10,955 nt of DNA from Deltaproteobacteria bacterium. Its GTDB lineage: Bacteria > Desulfobacterota > DSM-4660 > Desulfatiglandales > Desulfatiglandaceae. The stretch lies in NCBI GenBank assembly GCA_021159825.1, contig JAGHDR010000386.1, positions 1 to 10,955 on the forward strand, read 5' to 3'. A program made the position numbers and the translations under genes. Shown one piece after another: positions 6,199-10,955 of the stretch. The notes beneath the pieces were generated by a model that saw nothing but the letters and a program-made list of their open reading frames with translations, did no database searches and was not told where the DNA came from. Position 1 is the stretch's first letter. Each line of letters begins with the position of its first letter.

Positions 6199-6243
6199 AA
6201 TCCCCCTGATCGAATGGCTTATCTATCAGGGGGATTTTCTTTT
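6199..6243 (+). terminator. Intrinsic terminator after the BI-1 family gene
   Basis: A perfect 12-bp stem pairs AATCCCCCTGAT (6199-6210) with ATCAGGGGGATT (6225-6236) around a 14-base loop, followed by TTTTCTTTT (6235-6243). It is a textbook rho-independent terminator and separates the BI-1 gene from the phosphatase gene 30 bases further on. Confidence 0.9.
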
Positions 6244-6272
6244 CCGGGAATCCTGCGGATGGTTTTTGGACC

Positions 6273-6932
6273 ATGATGAAAGGGGAAAAGACATTTGTAA
6301 TCGGGGACATCCATGGCCAACTGGGGATGCTCGAAAACCTGATGGCAAAGATTCCATGGCGGCCGGAGAAAGACGCCCTGGTTTTTCTGGGGGATTATAT
6401 AGACCGGGGGCCGGATTCCAGAGGCGTTGTGGATTATATCCTGTCGCTGACCCGAAATTATCCCCGGATTAGCTGTGTAATGGGAAATCACGAGGGGATG
6501 CTGCTGAATTACCTGGCCGGTGTCGATAAGAAGCTGTATCTGGCCAATGGGGGAGGCCCCACGCTGAAAGCATACAAACGCGGTAAGAGCCTCTTAAGCA
6601 CCTTGTTCTTGCACGAAATACCTAGTGATCACATGGTGTTTTACAATTCCCTTAAACCTTATGTTGAGATTGAAGACTATTATCTGGTCCACGCAGGATT
6701 CATGCCGGGGGTACCTATGGCACAGCAGACAAAGACCGATATGATGTGGATTCGGGAACCCTTTATTTCATCAACCTATGACTTCGGAAAAAAGATTGTT
6801 TTCGGCCATACTCCTTTCATAAAACCGCGGATTATGAAAAATAAAATCGGCATCGATACGGGCGCGGCATACGGCAGGCGGCTTTGCTGTCTGGAATTAC
6901 CGGCAGAGAAATTCTATTTTTCAGGCGCGTAA
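6273..6932 (+). CDS. PPP-family metallophosphatase (Ser/Thr phosphatase type)
   Basis: A 219-residue phosphoprotein phosphatase of the PPP superfamily. All the di-metal motifs are present in order: GDIHG at 11-15 (D12, H14), GDYIDRG at 40-46 (D41), GNHE at 71-74 (N72, H73), LVHAGF around H140, and GHTP around H179. The length and compact form are like bacterial PrpA/PrpB and lambda phosphatase; relatives such as ApaH hydrolyse Ap4A, so the substrate is open. ATG 6273 is used because similarity begins at once; the second codon is also ATG, and only a weak GGATGG lies upstream. It sits after a strong terminator, so it needs its own promoter (none obvious) or read-through. It converges on fbp with a 13-base gap. 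Confidence 0.9.
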   Translation: MMKGEKTFVIGDIHGQLGMLENLMAKIPWRPEKDALVFLGDYIDRGPDSRGVVDYILSLTRNYPRISCVMGNHEGMLLNYLAGVDKKLYLANGGGPTLKAYKRGKSLLSTLFLHEIPSDHMVFYNSLKPYVEIEDYYLVHAGFMPGVPMAQQTKTDMMWIREPFISSTYDFGKKIVFGHTPFIKPRIMKNKIGIDTGAAYGRRLCCLELPAEKFYFSGA

Positions 6933-6945
6933 ACCGATTTCCAAA

Positions 6946-7980
6946 TCAAGAAACATCGCCCCCGATAAACCGCTCGGCCAATTCAACATCCTCCCTGTTG
7001 CCGATGTAGAGCGGCACCCGTTGGTGAAGTTCTTTCGGATCGATTTCAAGGATCGGGCCATGGCCGTCGCTGGCGTATCCGCCCGCCTCCCTGGCCACCA
7101 GGGCAAGGGGATTGGCTTCCACCATCAATCTCAGCTTTCCCGTTGGCTTCTTGGGGTCCTTCCTGTCTGCGGGATACATGAAAATGCCTCCCTTTAGAAG
7201 ATTTCGATGGAAATCCGCCACCAGACTGCCCACGTACCGGGAGGTATAGGGGCGATTTGTTGCCCGGTCGATGGACTTGAAATAGTCAATCAGGGCTTTC
7301 GTATTTTCATCCCAATAGGCGTAATTCCCCTCATTGACGCTATAGGTTTTTGATTTCTCGGGGATTTGAATATTCTCATGGGACAGAAGAAACTCTCCGA
7401 CGCTGGGGTAGAGGGTAAAGCCGTGTACGCCCGTACCGTTTCCCGTGGTGTACACCATCATGGTACTGGAACCATAAATGAAATAACCTGCCGCCACCTG
7501 TTCCATGCCGGGTTGCAGCACATCATTTAAGAGATGGTCGATGTCGGTTTCATCACTCTTCTTCCTGTAGATGCCGAATATGGTACCGATACTCACATTC
7601 ACATCAATATTGCTGGATCCGTCGAGGGGGTCAAATAGGATAATATAGTTTCCCTTGGGGTACCGGGAAGGGATATCGATAAGGTCCGCGTTTTCCTCGG
7701 ACCCCATGCAGCAAAGCTGGCCGATGTGTTGCATTCGTTCGATCACCACCCGGTTGGAAAAGATGTCGAGCTTCTGCACCTGTTCATCCTGAACATTGAC
7801 TTTTCCGGTAGCACCCAGAATATCGGCTAGCCCCGCTTTGTTTACTTCCCTGGAAATAACCTTTGCCGCAACGATCAGCTCGTTGAGCAGAGTTGTGAAA
7901 GCGCCCGTGGCTTCAGGGTTTTTCCGTTGCTGATTCAATAGATGCTGCGTAATGGTAATGCCGACTTCTCTGTTGTCCAT
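6946..7980 (-). CDS. fbp: Class I fructose-1,6-bisphosphatase
   Basis: A 344-residue class I FBPase, which hydrolyses fructose 1,6-bisphosphate to fructose 6-phosphate in gluconeogenesis. GSEE at 93-96 and [14 protein letters not shown] at 117-130 supply metal ligands E95, D117 and D120, with E288 in VEANP as a further ligand. NEGNY near 216-220, [12 protein letters not shown] near 248-259 and GKLRL at 281-285 form the sugar-phosphate pocket. Of the mammalian AMP contacts, T25, Y112 and R139 are kept, but Glu29 is A27 and Lys112 is N111 here. The frame is open to 8043, but ATG 7980 is chosen because AAGGAGA lies seven bases upstream and the extension overlaps the permease gene. It ends a - strand series after the AI-2E permease (37-base gap). 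Confidence 0.95.
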   Translation of the reverse strand: MDNREVGITITQHLLNQQRKNPEATGAFTTLLNELIVAAKVISREVNKAGLADILGATGKVNVQDEQVQKLDIFSNRVVIERMQHIGQLCCMGSEENADLIDIPSRYPKGNYIILFDPLDGSSNIDVNVSIGTIFGIYRKKSDETDIDHLLNDVLQPGMEQVAAGYFIYGSSTMMVYTTGNGTGVHGFTLYPSVGEFLLSHENIQIPEKSKTYSVNEGNYAYWDENTKALIDYFKSIDRATNRPYTSRYVGSLVADFHRNLLKGGIFMYPADRKDPKKPTGKLRLMVEANPLALVAREAGGYASDGHGPILEIDPKELHQRVPLYIGNREDVELAERFIGGDVS

Positions 7981-7987
7981 TCTCCCA

Positions 7988-7994
7988 TCTCCTT
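7988..7994 (-). promoter_or_regulatory. Shine-Dalgarno of fbp
   Basis: AAGGAGA on the - strand, seven bases before the ATG at 7980. It settles the start against an in-frame ATG at 8043 lying inside the permease gene. Confidence 0.75.
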
Positions 7995-8017
7995 TCCAGT
8001 GTGTTAAAGAATCAAGT

Positions 8018-9097
8018 CTATACGGCTTTGTTGCGATATTCAAGCCTGTAAATTTCTGCCAGGGTCAAGAACACCGTGATAATCAGGGGGCCGTAGACAA
8101 TCCCCAGGATTCCGAAAACCTTGATTCCGCCAATAATGCCGATAAAAACAAGGAGTGCATTCATTTGCATTCCCTGTCCGATGAGCCGGGGTTTAACCAG
8201 ATACTCAATGATGGAACTGTAGGAAAGATTGTAAATTAGATATCCCAATCCAAGCCCGCTGTTCCCTTGCAGAAACAGTATGATTGTGGTCGGAATAAAC
8301 ACGGCTGAAGCGCCGATAATGGGCAGAAATGCCATGAAGCAGATAACGGTTCCCCAGAGGAAAGGGGAATCCAGACCGAAGAAGTAAAATCCCAGTCCCC
8401 CCAAAATTCCCTGAACGATTCCGGAAAGACCGTTTCCCACCACAATGGCTCGGCCCATTTCCCGAAATTTATGGGTCAGATTTTCCAAATGATCTTCGGG
8501 CAACGGCAGCAGTTCGAAAAAATAGTGCTTCAGCTTGGCACCGTCCTTGAAAAGGTAGTACATGGTGAGGGCCATCAGGAAAAATTGAATCAGGAAATTG
8601 AGCAGATTTGAGGCGATGGAACTGACCTGGTTGTATAGAAATAAGCCGATATTTTTCCCGATGGAAGATGCCAGCTCCTCAATGGTATCCGGTGTTATTT
8701 CAAGTCCGGTCATGTCATTTATTTTCTTAAAGCGCCTTTCCCAGGCAGGGTCATCCTTTACGATTTCCTTTAACTTGCTCAATGATACCTGGTTGCTGCT
8801 TTTCCTGTAAAACTCATAGGCCTCGTTGGAGAGTGTGCCGATGAACCAACTCATGGGGATGATCAGGGTGATCACAATAAAGATAGTAACACAAAGGGAA
8901 GCAAGCGCCTCACGATTTCGAAAAAGGGCTTTGATCTTCGCGTACAAGGGATGAAAAATGCTGACAACGAGCATGGCCAGAATTATCGCCGACCAAAAGG
9001 CCCAGAAAAGTTTAAGGATCAACAGCAGAGAGCAAAGCAGGCATATCAGAAAAAATTTCGCACCTTGCTGCTTATCTATACGCGTGGGTTCTACCAT
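8018..9097 (-). CDS. AI-2E family transporter (PerM/YdiK/TqsA type)
   Basis: A 359-residue inner-membrane protein of the AI-2E transporter (UPF0118) family. Two close N-terminal hydrophobic stretches (about 15-48) and another at 66-88 are followed by a soluble charged section (about 90-150). The conserved C-terminal half then has YYLFKDG at 180-186, [13 protein letters not shown] at 258-270, VKPRLIG at 301-307 and [15 protein letters not shown] at 324-338. Members have been assigned autoinducer-2 export or Na+(Li+)/H+ antiport; nothing here separates these. GGTGA lies a few bases before the ATG at 9097. It lies 32 bases after thiM and 37 before fbp, so it is probably in the same transcript. 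Confidence 0.9.
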   Translation of the reverse strand: MVEPTRIDKQQGAKFFLICLLCSLLLILKLFWAFWSAIILAMLVVSIFHPLYAKIKALFRNREALASLCVTIFIVITLIIPMSWFIGTLSNEAYEFYRKSSNQVSLSKLKEIVKDDPAWERRFKKINDMTGLEITPDTIEELASSIGKNIGLFLYNQVSSIASNLLNFLIQFFLMALTMYYLFKDGAKLKHYFFELLPLPEDHLENLTHKFREMGRAIVVGNGLSGIVQGILGGLGFYFFGLDSPFLWGTVICFMAFLPIIGASAVFIPTTIILFLQGNSGLGLGYLIYNLSYSSIIEYLVKPRLIGQGMQMNALLVFIGIIGGIKVFGILGIVYGPLIITVFLTLAEIYRLEYRNKAV

Positions 9098-9129
9098 GGC
9101 TTCACCGTTAATCTCAATCGAAGATGATG

Positions 9130-9939
9130 TTACGATTCAATCTTGGCTTTCTTTTGCAAACTTTCCGTATCCAGATTGAACAGAGCATCCAGCAGGGCGG
9201 GATGAAAGGAACCCGGGCCTTTGGATTTGCCGGCAGCCTCTTCACCCGCCAGGCCGTAGGCGGCCAGGGATGTGGCCGTCGCTTCAAGACTGTCCTCGTC
9301 CACAGTTAGAAATGCGCCAATCAGTGCGCTGGCTACGCAGCCGGTCCCCGTGACATTCCCCATCTGTTCGTGCCCGTTAAACACCCTGAGAACGCTTTTC
9401 CCATCGGTGACCAGATCAACCGGGCCGGTGATGGCAAGGGTGGTGTTCAGTTTTCGGGAAAGGGCAATGGCGGACCCTTCAGCTTCGTCCACCCCATGTA
9501 CCGCATCCACGCCTTTTGTCTGTGAATCTTCTCCCGCCAGGGAAAGTACTTCCGAGGCATTTCCACGAATGACACTGATGGAAAGCGCGTCGGTGAGTTT
9601 CATGGCCGTGTCCGTGCGAAAAGTGGTTGCTCCCGCACCCACCGGATCCAGAACAATGGGGATACCCAGTTCATTGGCTTTTTTTCCGGCCTTCAACATG
9701 GCTTCCACCCAGGGGTGTGTCAGGGTGCCGATATTGAGCACCAGGGCCCCGGCAAAGGAGACCATTTCTTCCACTTCTTCCGGCGCATGGGCCATGACGG
9801 GAGAAGCACCAAGAGCCAGGAGGGCATTCGCCGTAAAATTCATGACCACAAAATTGGTGATATTATGGATCAACGGCTTTTTGTTTCTGAGTTCTGTAAG
9901 GTTTATAGCGGCTTTATGCGCCAGATCATCATTAAACAT
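9130..9939 (-). CDS. thiM: Hydroxyethylthiazole kinase
   Basis: A 269-residue ThiM, which phosphorylates 4-methyl-5-(2-hydroxyethyl)thiazole in the thiamine salvage pathway. HNITN at 25-29, LDPVGAGAT at 97-105, RGNASE at 125-130 and TGTGC at 197-201 with the catalytic-site C201 are all present; length and motifs are normal. It follows thiL by nine bases. Its Shine-Dalgarno GAGGAG (9950-9945) overlaps the thiL stop codon, suggesting coupled translation. The thiE/thiD partners are not in the window. A TPP riboswitch would lie ahead of thiL if present, outside this window. Confidence 0.95.
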   Translation of the reverse strand: MFNDDLAHKAAINLTELRNKKPLIHNITNFVVMNFTANALLALGASPVMAHAPEEVEEMVSFAGALVLNIGTLTHPWVEAMLKAGKKANELGIPIVLDPVGAGATTFRTDTAMKLTDALSISVIRGNASEVLSLAGEDSQTKGVDAVHGVDEAEGSAIALSRKLNTTLAITGPVDLVTDGKSVLRVFNGHEQMGNVTGTGCVASALIGAFLTVDEDSLEATATSLAAYGLAGEEAAGKSKGPGSFHPALLDALFNLDTESLQKKAKIES

Positions 9940-9948
9940 AATTTCTCC

Positions 9949-10955
9949 TCATTTTGAAAAATGGTCCCAGCCGGATAGCCCCACGGAACGGGAAATGCCG
10001 GCGGACGACATTAACTCAATTCTGCCCTTGTCTCCGGTGATGCTCCCGATTTTCGCTACAGGGATGTCGTTCTCTTTGGCCATAGCATTCTGGATGCGCG
10101 CCACATGTTCAGGTGCACAGGTGATGATCAATTCATAATCGTCGCTGTCTTTCAAAACATAATCCATGGGGTTCCCGCCCGATTTTTCGGCGAATTGACG
10201 AAGGGCTTTGCTGACCGGCAGGCGATCCTCGTGGAGCACGGCGCCGACGTTGCTCTCAAAGCAAATATGACCCAGATCACCCAAGAGACCGTCACTGGTG
10301 TCGATCATGGCATTAACGAGGCCCGTTTTGGCCACAGCACGTCCTTCAACGGCACGATGGGTGGGGCACTGATAAGCTGTAACCAGCGGGTTGTTGCCAT
10401 CCCATGTTTTACCGGTTTCGGTCTGGAGCAGAATGGCAAGCCCCGCGGCCGCCTGGCCGGGATACCCGGTCACCAGAATCACATCCCCCGGTTTGGCGGT
10501 GGAGCGACGCACCATTTTGCTCGCTTCAACCTCCCCGATCAGGGTAATGTCGATAAAATTGGCGTCAGTGGATTTTGTCACGTTACCGCCCACGATAAAC
10601 GCCTGAAAGGGATTTAATTCCGCCAGAAATCCGCGATAGACGGCGATGACGTCTTTGAGCAGCGTGCTCGACCGAAGCCCCAGGGAAATCAGGGCATAGC
10701 GGGGGCGCCCGCCCATGGCGCCCACGTCGCTGATGTTCAGGACCATGGCCCGGCGCCCCATGTCATGGGGCGAGATAAATTGGGGTAGATAATGCCGGTT
10801 TTCCACCATGGCGTCACAGGTTACCAGCAGATCATATCCCGACCGGGGTTCAAAGGCGGCACAGTCATCGCCGATGCCGAGGGTGTTTTCCGGAAGTTCG
10901 ATACCTTCTTTCCGGATGATCTCATGGATTCGGTCAATGAGACCGAATTCCCCAA
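9949..10955 (-). CDS. thiL: Thiamine-monophosphate kinase, 5' end cut
   Basis: ThiL phosphorylates thiamine monophosphate to the coenzyme thiamine diphosphate using ATP. The frame is open to the right edge, and 334 residues are visible beginning GEFGLIDRI, the usual motif a few residues from the start, so very little is missing. GIGDDCA, CDAMVENRHY, NISDVGAMGG and DTSDGLLGDLGHI are the expected metal, ATP and substrate motifs of this PurM-like family. One variation is GGNVTKS where many members have GGDTT/S, so an Asp is Asn. The internal ATG at 10809 lies within the conserved domain and is not the start. It is the first visible gene of the thiL-thiM-permease-fbp series. Confidence 0.94.
   Translation of the reverse strand, partial: GEFGLIDRIHEIIRKEGIELPENTLGIGDDCAAFEPRSGYDLLVTCDAMVENRHYLPQFISPHDMGRRAMVLNISDVGAMGGRPRYALISLGLRSSTLLKDVIAVYRGFLAELNPFQAFIVGGNVTKSTDANFIDITLIGEVEASKMVRRSTAKPGDVILVTGYPGQAAAGLAILLQTETGKTWDGNNPLVTAYQCPTHRAVEGRAVAKTGLVNAMIDTSDGLLGDLGHICFESNVGAVLHEDRLPVSKALRQFAEKSGGNPMDYVLKDSDDYELIITCAPEHVARIQNAMAKENDIPVAKIGSITGDKGRIELMSSAGISRSVGLSGWDHFSK

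Noticed and set aside
7981..8043. N-terminal extension of FBPase to 8043
   Set aside because: It overlaps the end of the permease gene, and AAGGAGA supports the ATG at 7980.
9272..10138. 288-codon open frame on the + strand opposite thiM and thiL
   Set aside because: It spans the junction of two clear genes on the other strand and reads as low-complexity Ser/Ala/Arg sequence with no recognisable domain.

Overview
The window looks like a chromosomal segment of an anaerobic bacterium, most plausibly a Desulfobacterota (deltaproteobacterial) lineage. This is inferred from gene content and codon style (class 1B PyrK-PyrD, an F-2,6-BP type kinase/phosphatase, moderate to high GC in core genes). 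There is no rRNA or other phylogenetic marker to fix the taxon. No tRNA, rRNA, IS element, CRISPR array or phage gene was found.

Layout, left to right. (1) 1-392: 3' part of a nitroreductase-family gene on the + strand. (2) 427-2184: a compact toxin-antitoxin cluster, all on the - strand. In transcription order it holds vapB-vapC (1912-2184 and 1481-1915, with a strong promoter and repeated operator-like sites), then a small antitoxin (1110-1325) followed by a RelE/ParE-like toxin gene broken by one missing base (836-1104, hidden from ordinary ORF calling), then an orphan MNT-type nucleotidyltransferase (427-750). (3) 2355-4060: pyrK-pyrD on +, encoding the NAD-linked class 1B dihydroorotate dehydrogenase of pyrimidine synthesis. 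(4) 4113-5330 (-): a full-length bifunctional 6-phosphofructo-2-kinase/fructose-2,6-bisphosphatase homologue. It diverges from a Bax-inhibitor-1/YccA membrane protein gene (5458-6162, +), with promoters whose -10 elements overlap. A strong intrinsic terminator follows (6199-6243), then a PPP-family metallophosphatase gene (6273-6932, +). (5) 6946-10955 (-): a co-directional series transcribed thiL -> thiM -> AI-2E-family permease -> fbp (class I fructose-1,6-bisphosphatase), with gaps of 9 to 37 bases.

The most interesting point is that a PFK-2/FBPase-2 homologue with both active sites apparently intact lies about 1.6 kb (gene end to gene start) from the class I FBPase. In eukaryotes FBPase is the target that fructose-2,6-bisphosphate inhibits. 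This FBPase keeps the substrate pocket but has substitutions at two positions that contact AMP in the mammalian enzyme. Together these suggest a testable bacterial F-2,6-BP control of gluconeogenesis. Other points worth a second look are the frameshifted toxin beside an intact antitoxin, the 21-bp spaced operator-like repeats on the vapBC promoter, and the MNT gene lacking a HEPN partner.
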